From Thermohalobaculum sp039026375 (GTDB taxonomy: Bacteria > Pseudomonadota > Alphaproteobacteria > Rhodobacterales > Rhodobacteraceae), in the NCBI GenBank assembly GCA_039026375.1, contig JBCCML010000023.1, positions 1 through 64,000 of the forward strand: a DNA stretch of 64,000 bases, written 5' to 3'. Each line of letters opens with the position of its first letter. The stretch's first letter is position 1. Below are positions 51,945 to 61,830 of this stretch, piece by piece. The notes under the pieces were generated by a model. That model did no database searches and was not told the DNA's origin. It saw only the letters and a list, made by a program, of their open reading frames with translations. Both the position numbers and the translations under genes were made by a program.

Positions 51945-52835
51945 ATGAAAATGCAGCGAATCGAGGCTGGCGTCCTGGACGTCGCGTATCTGGAATATGG
52001 GCCGGTTGATGGCTGGCCGTGCGTTCTGGGGCATGGGTTCCCCTACGATGTGCACGCCTATGCGGAGACGGCGCCGCTATTGGCGGAGGCGGGCGCCCGC
52101 GTGATCGTACCCTGGCTGCGGGGGCATGGGCCGACGCGATTTTTGTCAGCCGAGACGCCACGTTCCGGCGAACAGGCGGTTTTGGGCGCGGACATGCTGG
52201 CGCTGATGGACGCGCTGGAAATCCGCCAGGCGGTACTGGGCGGCTACGATTGGGGCGGACGGGCCTGCTGCATTATCGCGGCGCTGTGGCCCGAGCGGGT
52301 GCAGGCGCTGGTCAGCGGCACCTCGTACAACATTCAGGCGATCGCTCGGGCAAACGATCCGGTGACGCCCTCGGTCGCGGCAGCGGATTGGTATCAGTAT
52401 TTTTTCCATAGCGAGGCCGGGCGGCAGACATTGCTGCACAACCGTGCGGGTGTGGCTCGCCAGATCTGGGGAATGTGGTCGCCGGATTGGCATCCCGACG
52501 ACGCCGAATTTGCCCGCTCCGCCGAAAGCTTTGACAACCCCGACTATGTCGACGTGGTCATCCATTCCTACCGCCACCGCTATGGCCTGGTGCCGGGCGA
52601 TCCAGCGGTGGCAGAGATCGAGGCGCGCCTGGCCGCACAGCCCCCAATCACCGTGCCGACGGTGGCAATCGACGGGGCGGTGGACCGGGTGGGCACCCGT
52701 ACGGCGCATCACCGGCCGAAGTTCACCGGCCCCTATGACTACCGGTTGTGGCATGGCGCGGGGCATAACCTACCGCAGGAGCGTCCCAGGATGTGGGCGC
52801 AGGCGGTGCTGGATGCGCGGGCCATGGCGGGTTGA
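51945..52835 (+). CDS. Alpha/beta hydrolase, epoxide-hydrolase/haloalkane-dehalogenase-like
   Basis: This 296-residue protein has a GHGFPYDVH oxyanion-hole strand, LRGHGPTRF, and the nucleophile elbow GGYDWGG with Asp102 as nucleophile, typical of epoxide hydrolases and dehalogenases rather than Ser esterases. The late acid is likely in AIDGAVDRVG and the His in GAGHNLPQE (near residue 279). Tyrosines in YQYFF could serve as ring-opening residues of epoxide hydrolases. Substrate unknown. No signal peptide. Tail-to-tail with pbpC, 6 bp apart. Confidence 0.88.
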   Translation: MKMQRIEAGVLDVAYLEYGPVDGWPCVLGHGFPYDVHAYAETAPLLAEAGARVIVPWLRGHGPTRFLSAETPRSGEQAVLGADMLALMDALEIRQAVLGGYDWGGRACCIIAALWPERVQALVSGTSYNIQAIARANDPVTPSVAAADWYQYFFHSEAGRQTLLHNRAGVARQIWGMWSPDWHPDDAEFARSAESFDNPDYVDVVIHSYRHRYGLVPGDPAVAEIEARLAAQPPITVPTVAIDGAVDRVGTRTAHHRPKFTGPYDYRLWHGAGHNLPQERPRMWAQAVLDARAMAG

Positions 52836-52841
52836 GCGGGG

Positions 52842-54884
52842 TCACTCCAGGAAGACGCGGGCCTGCGCCGCCGCGCCGCGCCCGTCGATCACCGCGATCG
52901 AGACGAAGCCGCGTCCTGGCGCGCGCCAGCTGATCTCGCGCATCAGGCCCATGGTCTCGACCGGCTCGCCATCGACCAGCCAGGTAAACGGCGGGGCGCC
53001 ATCGCGGACCTTCAGTGCCAACAGGCCGCCCGCCATTTCGATCCGGGCGCCATCCGGCGGAAAGGCGATCTTGGGCCCGTCTGCCAGCGGTGCGCCCCTT
53101 GGCCCGCGCACATGGCGCAACGGTTGGGGCAGGGCATCGTGGCTGACGATCAGCACATCGCCCGGCGGCGGCAACAGCGGTGCTGGGGCCGGTTTCAGGC
53201 GGGAGAACGCCTCAAACAGGATCGGGGCCGCGGTTTTGATGCCGGTTATCCCGGGCACCGGGGCTGCATCTGGGCGGCCCACCCAGACGCCGATCACGTG
53301 CTGGCCGTCGAAGCCCACGGCCCAGGCATCGCGGTGCCCGTAGGAGGTGCCGGTCTTGTAGGCCAACTGCCCGTTCGAGGCGGCGACGGGTGCTGGGGCG
53401 CCTGCCAGCACATCGGCCACCTGCCAGGCGGCGCCGTGCTTCAGGATGCGGGGTTGGCGGGGTTGCGTGTCGGGGGTTGCGTGCAGCGCCACGGCTTCCC
53501 CGCCCCGGGCGATGGCGGCATAGAGGCTGACCAACCCCTCAAGGCGCACCCCCAGCCCACCCAGCGCGATGGCCAGACCCGGCTGATCCGCCCCCGGCAA
53601 CTGCGGCGCTGCGCCCGCCTGGCGCAGCCTGACCAGCAGTTTGGCGGGCCCAACGCCGTCCAACAACGTCACCGCAGGCACGTTCAGCGAGCGTTGAAGC
53701 GCGTCGCGCACCGTCACGGTGCCATGATAATCGTCACCGAAGTTCGTGGGCACATAGGCGCCAAAGGCGATCGGGCGATCGTCAATCAGGCTTTCCGGAT
53801 GCGCCAGCCCATCCTCGAACGCCAGCCCATAGATCAGCGGCTTAAGCGTAGAGCCGGGCGAGCGCACGGCCCGCGTCATGTCGACAAAGCCCCGCCGGGT
53901 GATCTGGTCCAGGCCGGGGGAGCCGACGCGCGCCAGGATCTCCCCCGTCCGGTGATCGGCCACCAGGATGGCCATCGAGACGGCGGGGTGCATGGCGCCG
54001 GCACGCTCGGCCACCAATGCCTCCAACAGGCCCTGCAGGCCCGCATCCAGCGTTGTCTGATGCACCAGCGTCTCGGGCGCCTGGGTCAGCAGCCGGTCCG
54101 CCAAATGGGGCGACAGCTGGGGAAAGGGGCGTCGCTCGGTCGGGACGGGTTCTGTCCGGGCGGCCTTGGCGTCCCCCACGGCCAGTGCGCCGTAGCGGGC
54201 GGCACGGGCCAAAACCCTGTCGCGGGCGTCACGCGCCTGGGGCCCATGCCGGTCGGGACGCCGGGCAACTGGCGATTGAGGGAGGGCGACCAGCAGGGCG
54301 CCCTCGGCCGGGGTCAGGCGTCGTGGCTCCTTGCCAAACCAAGTCAGGCTGGCCGCGCGCACGCCCTCGATATTGCCGCCGAAGGGGGCCAGCGTCAGGT
54401 ACAGCTGCAGGATCTGGTCCTTACTCAGCCGCCGCTCCAGCGCCAGGGCAAGGCGCATCTGGGCCAGTTTTGCGCTGACCGACCGTGTGGGCGTGCCATT
54501 AAGTAGGCGCGCCACCTGCATGGTCAGGGTCGAAGCGCCCGAGACCGCGCGCCCATTGGTCAGGGCCTGACCCGCAGCGCGCGCGATGGCCAGAAGGTCG
54601 ACGCCCGCATGGTCGTAGAAGCGCCGGTCCTCGTAGGCGATCAACTGCGCCAGGTAGCCTGGATCGACGTCTGCGACCCGCACCGGCAGGCGCCAGCGCC
54701 CGTCATCGACCTGATAGGCCCGGAGCAGCCGGCCCTGCCGGTCCAGCACCGTCACCGAGACGTCCGGTGTCAGATCGGGGAACGGGGCCGTGTCGACCCA
54801 AGAGTCCAGGGCAATCCAACCGGCGCCGAGCCATAGGCCTGCCGCCGCCGCGAAACGCCACAGTCTATTACGACGTTGCCCCAT
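52842..54884 (-). CDS. pbpC: Penicillin-binding protein 1C
   Basis: PbpC is a bifunctional membrane enzyme that polymerises and may crosslink peptidoglycan. The 680-residue protein has an N-terminal transmembrane anchor (residues about 8-26), a glycosyltransferase domain with EDRRFYDHAGVD and GASTLTMQVARLL, and a transpeptidase domain with SPGSTLKPLIYGL (SxxK), RSLNVPAV (SxN) and YKTGTSYG (KTG). The last about 90 residues are the BiPBP_C domain typical of PbpC. The ATG at 54884 gives standard length, though no strong ribosome-binding site precedes it. It follows the alpha-2-macroglobulin gene on the same strand, the usual partner pair. Confidence 0.95.
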   Translation of the reverse strand: MGQRRNRLWRFAAAAGLWLGAGWIALDSWVDTAPFPDLTPDVSVTVLDRQGRLLRAYQVDDGRWRLPVRVADVDPGYLAQLIAYEDRRFYDHAGVDLLAIARAAGQALTNGRAVSGASTLTMQVARLLNGTPTRSVSAKLAQMRLALALERRLSKDQILQLYLTLAPFGGNIEGVRAASLTWFGKEPRRLTPAEGALLVALPQSPVARRPDRHGPQARDARDRVLARAARYGALAVGDAKAARTEPVPTERRPFPQLSPHLADRLLTQAPETLVHQTTLDAGLQGLLEALVAERAGAMHPAVSMAILVADHRTGEILARVGSPGLDQITRRGFVDMTRAVRSPGSTLKPLIYGLAFEDGLAHPESLIDDRPIAFGAYVPTNFGDDYHGTVTVRDALQRSLNVPAVTLLDGVGPAKLLVRLRQAGAAPQLPGADQPGLAIALGGLGVRLEGLVSLYAAIARGGEAVALHATPDTQPRQPRILKHGAAWQVADVLAGAPAPVAASNGQLAYKTGTSYGHRDAWAVGFDGQHVIGVWVGRPDAAPVPGITGIKTAAPILFEAFSRLKPAPAPLLPPPGDVLIVSHDALPQPLRHVRGPRGAPLADGPKIAFPPDGARIEMAGGLLALKVRDGAPPFTWLVDGEPVETMGLMREISWRAPGRGFVSIAVIDGRGAAAQARVFLE

Positions 54885-55154
54885 TAGGATATCGAAGGCG
54901 ATTTCGATGCGAGGGCCGCGGCCGACCTGGAGGGCGCTGGCTGGGCCTCCGAACCCCGACCAAGTTGCGCAGTCGACTTGGTGTTCGCGCAGATACGGAT
55001 ATCGCCAAAGCGCCCTCCGTGGGGAGGTCGGGCGCTGCCCGGCTGTGCCGGGCCTGTGAATTTCACAACGCGCACGCCTTGGGTGCACCGAGTGATGGTG
55101 CGGATATCTGTTTTCTTGCGCAACTCTAGCTGCCTTGACACCGCGCCAGACGCA
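54885..55154. other. 270-bp gap between alpha-2-macroglobulin and pbpC genes
   Basis: The frame of pbpC stays open upstream through much of this gap but the translation is not protein-like and no good start is seen. I found no strong hairpin or gene. It may hold a separate pbpC promoter, since in many bacteria the two genes are closer. Confidence 0.4.
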
Positions 55155-58100
55155 TCAGCGGCCGGCCACCACGTCGACCCGTCCTGTCCCGGTCCAGGCG
55201 CGGAACTCGGGGCGGTACATATCCTCGACCAGTGCCGCGGGATGGTGGAACGACCCCGGTGAGACGGCCCGCACGATATAGGCAACCCTGAGTTCGCCGC
55301 GCCCGTTGAAGTTCACAGCGGTCAGGAACCGGTCCGACCGGAACTGCGCGCTTTCAACGTCAGCCGTCGTCTCCAGCCAGTCCAGCGCGCGGATCGAGCC
55401 CGCCTGCAACAGGTTGGGGTTGTCGATCTCGAAGCCTGCGGGCAGGGGGTCATCGATCATCAGACGCCCGCGCCGCTCGGCCGAAGCCCGCACCGTCAGA
55501 ACCACGGCAAGCCGGGCATTCTGGGCCACGGTCTCGGGCGAGACCGGGTCCCCTTCCAGCGAGTAGTATGTCCGCTCGATCGCATAGCCGGTGCCGCCTG
55601 CCGGTTCCGGGTCGCTGGGCACGCCGAAGGTGGTCAGCATGGCCAGCGTCTCGGTGCTGCCTTGGTTTTCGATGACGACCTGATCGCCCATGCGGTCATC
55701 AAATACCCGCACCAAGGGGCCGTCGACGGGCTGGCCGTTCACCGTTAGCCCCTCCGTCGCGCGGTCCATAAGGGCGCGGGTCGCCAGCAGCATCCAGACT
55801 TTCTCCTGCGTCGAGGTCCAGCGCCCGATCCGCGACGACACCGCATTGGCCAAACGGCTGACATCAACCGCATCCGATCCCGCCTCCGCCGCCAGGGCCA
55901 GCACCGCCGCGCCGTCGCGCAGGTGCGAGCCGTAGTCCGCCCGCCAGCCAAGTTCGCCAGGCGGCGGGCTGAGCGCCTGATCCGCCGCCAAGCGGAACAT
56001 GGCATCTGCGCGGCGCTGCTCGCCATACATGGCCAATGCAGCGCCAAGCTGGGCCTTAGCCATCGGCGTCGCCAGGCGGTCGGCACGGGCATCGGCATAG
56101 TAGCGCAGATCCCCGATCGAGGCCCGGCCTTGGCGCGCCAACACCATCAGCGCGTAGGCGATATCCTCGCCCCCCTGCTCGAAGTCCGAGACATAGGAAA
56201 GCTCGGACGCCAGGTTGTCCAAGGCGCTGTCAAAGGCAACCTGGGGCACCTCGTAGCCCTGGGCCTTCGCCCGGCTGAGGAAATCGGTCACATACGCGTC
56301 CAGCCACAGGTCCCCGCGATTGGGCCGCCACAGCCCGAAGGCGCCGGAGGATGACTGGTTCTCCAGCACCCGGGCGATGGCCTCTTGCACGCGCTGGTTA
56401 ACGGGGTTGTCGCGGGTGATGCCCATCGCGCCCGCCACCTGGTCCAGGTACAACAGCGGCAGCGCGCGCGAGGTCGTCTGTTCAGTGCAGCCATAGGGAT
56501 AGCGGTCCAGCGCCACCAATAGCCCCGCGGCATCGAATTGTGCCACCGGGCCCAGCGCCAGCGAGGCGCGGGCGGTTCCCGGCTGCAGCCCCGCGAACGT
56601 GCCGCGGTCCACGATCAGGCGCCCGCCATTGGCGGCCAGGGTCAGCCGGTTGCGGCGCGACACCTCAGGATCGTTCAGGCGCACGGGCATCGTCAGGGTC
56701 TTGGTCAGGACCGTGCCGTCAGGCGTGGTGGTGCGGACCCTGAGCTTGGGATCGCCGATCTCGGCAGCTGTGATGGGGACCGAGATCCGCTGGATCTGCC
56801 CCTCCTGCAGGGTGATTTGGCGGGTAGCGTCGGCGGGATCGAACTGGATGCCGCCATCGACGTTTTCCAGCGCCACGCCCATATCGCCGGTCGGGCCTGT
56901 GGCATGGGCCACCTCGATCAGCACACGAGCCTGATCGCCAGGGGCAAGGAAGCGCGGCACCGCGGTGGAGACGACGATCGGGTCGCGCACCAGCACGTCC
57001 TTCTCGGCACTGCCGACGCCGGATGACGTCCAAGCAACGGCCATTAGGCGAACTGTGCCGTTGAAGTCGGGTAGCTCAAAGCGCGCCTCGGCCCGTCCGT
57101 CCGGTCCCACAGTGACAACGCCCGAGAAATAGGCGACCAACTCCTCGGTCGGTGGCGGTGCATCCAGCCGGGCTGCGGCTGCATCCCCGCCCGAGCGCAG
57201 GCGCCCCCGCACCCCCTGCATGCCGTCGATCAGCTTGCCGTAGAGGTCGCGCATCTCCATGCCCAGCGCGCGTTGGCCGAAGTAGTGGCCTGCGGGGTCC
57301 GGGCTGTCGAAGCTGGTCAGGTTCAGTATGCCCAGATCCACGGCCGCGATGGTGACAAAGGCCTGCTCGCCCGGGGCGAGGTTGGCGATCTGGATGCCGG
57401 CGGTCAGCGGGCCGCGGGGGGCGACCTCGTCCGGCGTGGAGAAGGCCACATTCAGCGCCCTGTCGCCCGGGTCCACGGTAGCCCAGGCCAGGCCTAATGC
57501 CCGTGCCGGGTTACGCTTGGCGGCCACATCCATCGGTCGGATCAGCGTGGCGGTGATGTAGGCGCCGGGCCCCCAATCCTCGCTGACCGTCAGATCGACC
57601 GAGGTCTCGCCGGGTTGCACATCGACCGTCTGCATTTCGATCAGCCGGTTGTCGACCACGGCCACCAGCACCTTGCCCTCATCGCGCGGCTTCAGGCGCA
57701 GGCGCACCGTCTCGCCGATGGCATAGCGTTCCTTGTCCAGACCCACTTCCAGGACATCCGGCGTGTCGGTGCCCGCCCCACCGGTGTACCAGCCCGCATA
57801 GAACGCGGTGGTCGCCATGATCGGCTGATTGCCCAGGCTGGCCAGGCGAAGCTCGTACTCGCCCCATTCCACGGGCGCCTCGATCTGGGCGCGGCCATCC
57901 GCGGTCAAGGCGACGATGCCGTTGGCCACACGGGTGCGCGTGCTGATCGCTTCATAGCGCCAGCGGCCGTCCACCCGGTACCACTGCCAGTCGCGGTTGA
58001 TCCGGCTGAGGGTCCAGCCGACGCGGTCAAGCGCGATCTGCTGGCCATCGGCGCCAACGGCCAAGGCTTCGAACCGGGCATTGCCGCCTTCCTCGACCTG

Positions 58101-60602
58101 ACCGTCAAAGAGCGGCCGGATCCCGATCTGCGTCGAGCCCGGGGCCAGCGGGCGCGTCACCCTCCGCTCGACCGGGCGGCCGGAGCTGTCGGTCACCCCG
58201 ATGATCGCAGTCATCTGCAGGGGCCGGGTCAGGCCCGAGGAATCGGGCAGTGACAGGCGGATGGTGGCATCACCATTGGCATCGGTCGCCACCTCGGAGA
58301 GGTATTCCGACATCGGATCGACCCGCTCACCGTGCAGGCCGAACTTGAAACCGGGGAAGCCTGGAAGGCCGTCCGCCGCGGTCACCCGGACCTCGCCGCC
58401 CACCGTCAAGTCGCCAGCGGGCGCCCCATAGAGGTAGCGGACATTGGTGCTGAGCGAGATCTCGGCATCGCGCTGGACCAGCCCTTCGGCCATGTCCAGG
58501 TCGAAGTCGATCCGCTCGGGCACAAAATCTTCAACTAGAAAGCTCACCTGAGCGACCGGGGCCGCCTTGGGATCGGTGTGCAGGTTCAGCTTCCAGGTGC
58601 CGCGCGGCACGCCGCTGCCAAGGCGCAGCGAATAGGCCCGCCCGGCGGCGCCCTGGTCAGCCAGCAGCGCACGGTGGTACTCGACGCCGTCCGGCCGGGT
58701 GAAGATCGCGGTCAGGGGCAGGTTGTCGATGGCGGCGGCCCGCCCGTCACGGGCCAGGGCGGTCAAGTGCACAACCTCGCCTGGGCGGTAGACGCCGCGT
58801 TCCGTGGTGGCGAAGACATCGACCGGCCCGGGGGCGGCACGTCCCTCGACCCCGCGGTCGCTCAGATCAAAGCCCGGCGCAGTCAGATCCAGAAAGGCAA
58901 AGTCATCCGCCGTCTCGACCGTCAGCATCGCCGGCGCCATCCCACCGGTGCCGCGGGCCAGTCCCGCATCGAACCGCACATAGCCCGCTGCATCGGCCGT
59001 GGCGCTGCCCAGCACCTCGTTATTGCGCGCGACCAGGTTGACCGTGGCCCCCGCCACAGCCTCCGCCGAGGACAACGCCCGGACAAAACCATGCAGGCCG
59101 TCGGCGCCTGTCATTGACGCCAGGCCCAGATCGGTCACGATGAACCATTGCGTGGCGGCCCGCTCCCACCGGTCCGTGGTGCCGGCGACCCGCGCGGTCA
59201 TCACGTAGATACCTGGCTGGAAATCGCTGATCGCCTCGCCGATCGGCAGGGCGGTGGTCACATCGGCATTTACCGCCCCCGATACCTCGGCCGTGCCGGT
59301 CCAAACCGGGGCGCCCAGCCCCTCGGCGATCCGTTCCTCGCGCCAAGCGTTCAGCTGCTGGTCCAGCAGATTGTCCTGCATGGCGGGCAACAGGTTGCGC
59401 TCGCCGATGCGGTGGATGGCCAGCTCAACCTCCTGCACGTTGACACTGACCACCGGCATCGCGGCATCGGCACTGCGCGGCAGCACATGCGCCTTGCCCA
59501 CGAAATGCACGCTGGGCGAGCGGTCGCGGATATAGGCCTCGATCCGGGCGGCGCTGAACAGTTCCTCGCCATCGGCCGACGGCAGCCCGTCGCGCACGGT
59601 CACCTGGTAACGCTCGCCCCGCGCGACCCCGTCAATGCACAGCTGATTGCCCTCGGCCTCCACCGGCAGCGTGTCGTCACCCTGCACCTTGATGTAGGGG
59701 CTGTAGTCCAGCCCCGCCTCGGCAAGCGGTTCCGAGAAATCGATGCAGATCCGCGCAATCGCGGCGTCACTGTCCACCCGGTGGCCCGTGACCCGGAAGC
59801 CATAGCGCGAGATCGCATATTCCAGCCGCTCTGCGGTCTCGGCCCGCGGCTGGATCCCCTGGGCCAGCTTCAGCGCATCGATCATCGCCCGGCCGTAGCC
59901 CCGGTTCTCCAGCACTTCGGCCATCACGGCCAGGCTGGTCACCCGGGCGCCGTCCACATCACTGCGCAGATAGGCGTTGATCGCAGCGGATAGGGCATCG
60001 CCGCGGCGCTGGATGCGCGCCTGCCGGTTGCCGCTGTCGTCGTTGAGCCAGGCCCGCGCCAGGTCGCGCCAGCCATCGGCTGAATCCGTCACCGAAACCG
60101 CCGGCGCGTAGTTCCGCGCAGCGCCTGCATAATTGCCCTGCGATTCCGCCCGTGCGCCCACGCGCATCAAATCGGCCGGGTCCTGAGCATTGGCGGCAAA
60201 CCGTCCGCCCAGCGTCGCCGCCAGCAGGCGTGCCCGTTCGATCAAACTGTCCGAGATAAAGGGCATGTCCGCGCGCCGCTGCCGCGCCAACTCTGCGGTG
60301 GCGGCTGGGGTCAGGATCATCTCGGCCGAGATCGCGTCGGCAAAGGGTTCGCGCCGCTCGATCCCCGATTTCAGGAAACAGGCTTCCGCCCGGGTATTGT
60401 AGGTCAGCGCCATGCAGGCCGGATTGCCCAGGCAGGCCTGCCGGCAGGTGCGAAAATCCGTCTCAAAGATCGAGCCGATGTCCGCGCCGTAAAAGTCCTG
60501 CCCCGTCGTGGTGACGATCCGCCTATCGGGCGTTGGCCCCTCTTGGGCCAGCGCGCCACCTGTGAACAAGCTCAGGGCGAGGGCAAGCACAACACGCAAC
60601 AT
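55155..60602 (-). CDS. Bacterial alpha-2-macroglobulin with N-terminal PAN/Apple domain
   Basis: This 1815-residue protein is a periplasmic protease trap of the YfhM class. It has a Sec signal (residues 1-20, ALALSLFTGGALA) without lipobox Cys, so it should be free in the periplasm. Residues about 34-80 form a PAN/Apple-like domain with Cys53, Cys57, Cys63 and Cys75. Long MG-domain repeats follow, and the thioester motif is GCTEQ with Cys1372 in the C-terminal thioester domain (YPYGCTEQTTSRALPLLYLD). The C-terminal end has MG10-like strands. The ATG at 60602 has GGGAGA upstream. It precedes pbpC: the pair is thought to guard and repair the wall after protease attack. Confidence 0.95.
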   Translation of the reverse strand: MLRVVLALALSLFTGGALAQEGPTPDRRIVTTTGQDFYGADIGSIFETDFRTCRQACLGNPACMALTYNTRAEACFLKSGIERREPFADAISAEMILTPAATAELARQRRADMPFISDSLIERARLLAATLGGRFAANAQDPADLMRVGARAESQGNYAGAARNYAPAVSVTDSADGWRDLARAWLNDDSGNRQARIQRRGDALSAAINAYLRSDVDGARVTSLAVMAEVLENRGYGRAMIDALKLAQGIQPRAETAERLEYAISRYGFRVTGHRVDSDAAIARICIDFSEPLAEAGLDYSPYIKVQGDDTLPVEAEGNQLCIDGVARGERYQVTVRDGLPSADGEELFSAARIEAYIRDRSPSVHFVGKAHVLPRSADAAMPVVSVNVQEVELAIHRIGERNLLPAMQDNLLDQQLNAWREERIAEGLGAPVWTGTAEVSGAVNADVTTALPIGEAISDFQPGIYVMTARVAGTTDRWERAATQWFIVTDLGLASMTGADGLHGFVRALSSAEAVAGATVNLVARNNEVLGSATADAAGYVRFDAGLARGTGGMAPAMLTVETADDFAFLDLTAPGFDLSDRGVEGRAAPGPVDVFATTERGVYRPGEVVHLTALARDGRAAAIDNLPLTAIFTRPDGVEYHRALLADQGAAGRAYSLRLGSGVPRGTWKLNLHTDPKAAPVAQVSFLVEDFVPERIDFDLDMAEGLVQRDAEISLSTNVRYLYGAPAGDLTVGGEVRVTAADGLPGFPGFKFGLHGERVDPMSEYLSEVATDANGDATIRLSLPDSSGLTRPLQMTAIIGVTDSSGRPVERRVTRPLAPGSTQIGIRPLFDGQVEEGGNARFEALAVGADGQQIALDRVGWTLSRINRDWQWYRVDGRWRYEAISTRTRVANGIVALTADGRAQIEAPVEWGEYELRLASLGNQPIMATTAFYAGWYTGGAGTDTPDVLEVGLDKERYAIGETVRLRLKPRDEGKVLVAVVDNRLIEMQTVDVQPGETSVDLTVSEDWGPGAYITATLIRPMDVAAKRNPARALGLAWATVDPGDRALNVAFSTPDEVAPRGPLTAGIQIANLAPGEQAFVTIAAVDLGILNLTSFDSPDPAGHYFGQRALGMEMRDLYGKLIDGMQGVRGRLRSGGDAAAARLDAPPPTEELVAYFSGVVTVGPDGRAEARFELPDFNGTVRLMAVAWTSSGVGSAEKDVLVRDPIVVSTAVPRFLAPGDQARVLIEVAHATGPTGDMGVALENVDGGIQFDPADATRQITLQEGQIQRISVPITAAEIGDPKLRVRTTTPDGTVLTKTLTMPVRLNDPEVSRRNRLTLAANGGRLIVDRGTFAGLQPGTARASLALGPVAQFDAAGLLVALDRYPYGCTEQTTSRALPLLYLDQVAGAMGITRDNPVNQRVQEAIARVLENQSSSGAFGLWRPNRGDLWLDAYVTDFLSRAKAQGYEVPQVAFDSALDNLASELSYVSDFEQGGEDIAYALMVLARQGRASIGDLRYYADARADRLATPMAKAQLGAALAMYGEQRRADAMFRLAADQALSPPPGELGWRADYGSHLRDGAAVLALAAEAGSDAVDVSRLANAVSSRIGRWTSTQEKVWMLLATRALMDRATEGLTVNGQPVDGPLVRVFDDRMGDQVVIENQGSTETLAMLTTFGVPSDPEPAGGTGYAIERTYYSLEGDPVSPETVAQNARLAVVLTVRASAERRGRLMIDDPLPAGFEIDNPNLLQAGSIRALDWLETTADVESAQFRSDRFLTAVNFNGRGELRVAYIVRAVSPGSFHHPAALVEDMYRPEFRAWTGTGRVDVVAGR

Positions 60603-60718
60603 CGGCGGTCTCCCGGAATCCATTGTTATCCCCAAAGTGTCTCACGACAGCGTTGGGGCGTCGATGCCCGGTATCAGGAATTTTTCTGCAAGATCGGTGG
60701 CGTTGGCGGCGCAGGGGC

Positions 60719-61351
60719 CTAGACGACGGGGCACCTCAGGAACTTCACCGGCTTGATCTTCGCCGCTTCCATGGCGCGTTTCAGCCGGTCCGAGACGAAG
60801 ATGCCGTTCATGATCGTCTCCTCCCGCCACATGTCCGGGCCCTCCAGCGCCGCCGCGGTCATGGTCAGGTCATCGTCTTTGATCAGATGGCCAAGTGAAA
60901 AGAACAGTGAGTCGGGCATTAGCTTCCGAGCGCCGGGTGATTGTTCGGGCACCAAAGTGTCCTTCTGCACCGAGACGTGCATCAAGAAATAGTCGGCGAT
61001 GTGGCTGCGTTGATCGCCAGCGAACAGCGGCATCGGGAACAGATCCACGCGCCTAATCCCCGGCCCCAGATCCAGGCTGGACCCCAGATCGAACTGCCGC
61101 AGCAAATCGGCGAAACGGGGCGTGACCAGCGTGAGGCCGCCGCTGATCATCACAAAGTCACCGCGCTTCCTTTGCCTTTCCTTGTCGTCAAGATACGCAA
61201 ACAGGGGGGGCGGCGACGGATGAATGGGTTTGCCGAACTTTATGCCATCTCGCAGCGGCTTAAACGGATCGGGGTGGTCGTATCGTATCGACTGAATGTA
61301 CTTGGCCGTTTGCGGCAGCCAGTCCGTCGCCCAGACGCAGTCCCCCGCCAT
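60719..61351 (-). CDS. Imm11-like (DUF1629) protein
   Basis: This 210-residue protein resembles the Imm11/DUF1629 immunity family: GDFVMISGGLTLVTPRFADLLRQFDLG in the middle, and the end GIFVSDRLKRAMEAAKIKPVKFLRC is the typical C-terminal motif. Such proteins neutralise polymorphic toxins. No toxin gene is visible beside it; the upstream gene encodes a DUF4286-like protein. The ATG at 61351 follows the previous stop by 8 bp, so the two are in one operon. An upstream in-frame start (61447) would overlap that gene. Confidence 0.7.
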   Translation of the reverse strand: MAGDCVWATDWLPQTAKYIQSIRYDHPDPFKPLRDGIKFGKPIHPSPPPLFAYLDDKERQRKRGDFVMISGGLTLVTPRFADLLRQFDLGSSLDLGPGIRRVDLFPMPLFAGDQRSHIADYFLMHVSVQKDTLVPEQSPGARKLMPDSLFFSLGHLIKDDDLTMTAAALEGPDMWREETIMNGIFVSDRLKRAMEAAKIKPVKFLRCPVV

Positions 61352-61359
61352 CAGGCTGC

Positions 61360-61704
61360 TCAGCGCATTTTGAAGAACGTCTGGCTGCGGTTGGACGTGT
61401 ACTGCCGGACCGATGGCCAGCGCCCGCGCTCGACCGCTTCCTGCCATCCGGACGAGGTCAGCACGTCAGGGCTCTCGACCTCGTAGATTGCTGTGTAGAT
61501 CGGCGAGGGCGCGGGCCGGTCATGGATCTCCCCGCCCACGGCCACTTGCACGGGCTCACCCTTCATGCGCTGGGCGCCCAGCACCCCCGGCACCTTCAGC
61601 AAATAGGGGATGTGCTCGGTATCGTAGACCTCGTTGAACAGGTCCTCGTGCGCAGGCTCGACATCCATCGAGACGATGAAAAGATAAGGGGCGGTAATGG
61701 GCAT
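61360..61704 (-). CDS. DUF4286/EthD-like small protein
   Basis: This 114-residue protein has a ferredoxin-like dimeric alpha/beta barrel look: YLFIVSMDVEPAHEDLFNEVYDTEHIPYLLKVPGVLGAQR, which matches DUF4286/EthD-type proteins, and a later IYTAIYEVESPDVL. Members of this group bind small aromatic or other hydrophobic molecules, but most have unknown function. The ATG at 61704 has AGGAG 7 nt upstream. It heads a two-gene unit with the Imm11-like gene and is divergent from ybdK. Confidence 0.75.
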   Translation of the reverse strand: MPITAPYLFIVSMDVEPAHEDLFNEVYDTEHIPYLLKVPGVLGAQRMKGEPVQVAVGGEIHDRPAPSPIYTAIYEVESPDVLTSSGWQEAVERGRWPSVRQYTSNRSQTFFKMR

Positions 61705-61830
61705 GGGCAGTCTCCTTTGCTTGCCGATACGGCCCGCCGCGGCCGCCCCCGTCAACCCAGAAACGCCCCCGCGTTACGATTGCGCCCCCGCCCAGCCCAC
61801 GCCACAATGCCGCCAGAACGGGAGGACGCC

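Noticed and set aside
53112..54506. Rightward frame of 464 codons in pbpC
   Set aside because: It is antisense to PbpC, which has intact SxxK, SxN and KTG motifs.
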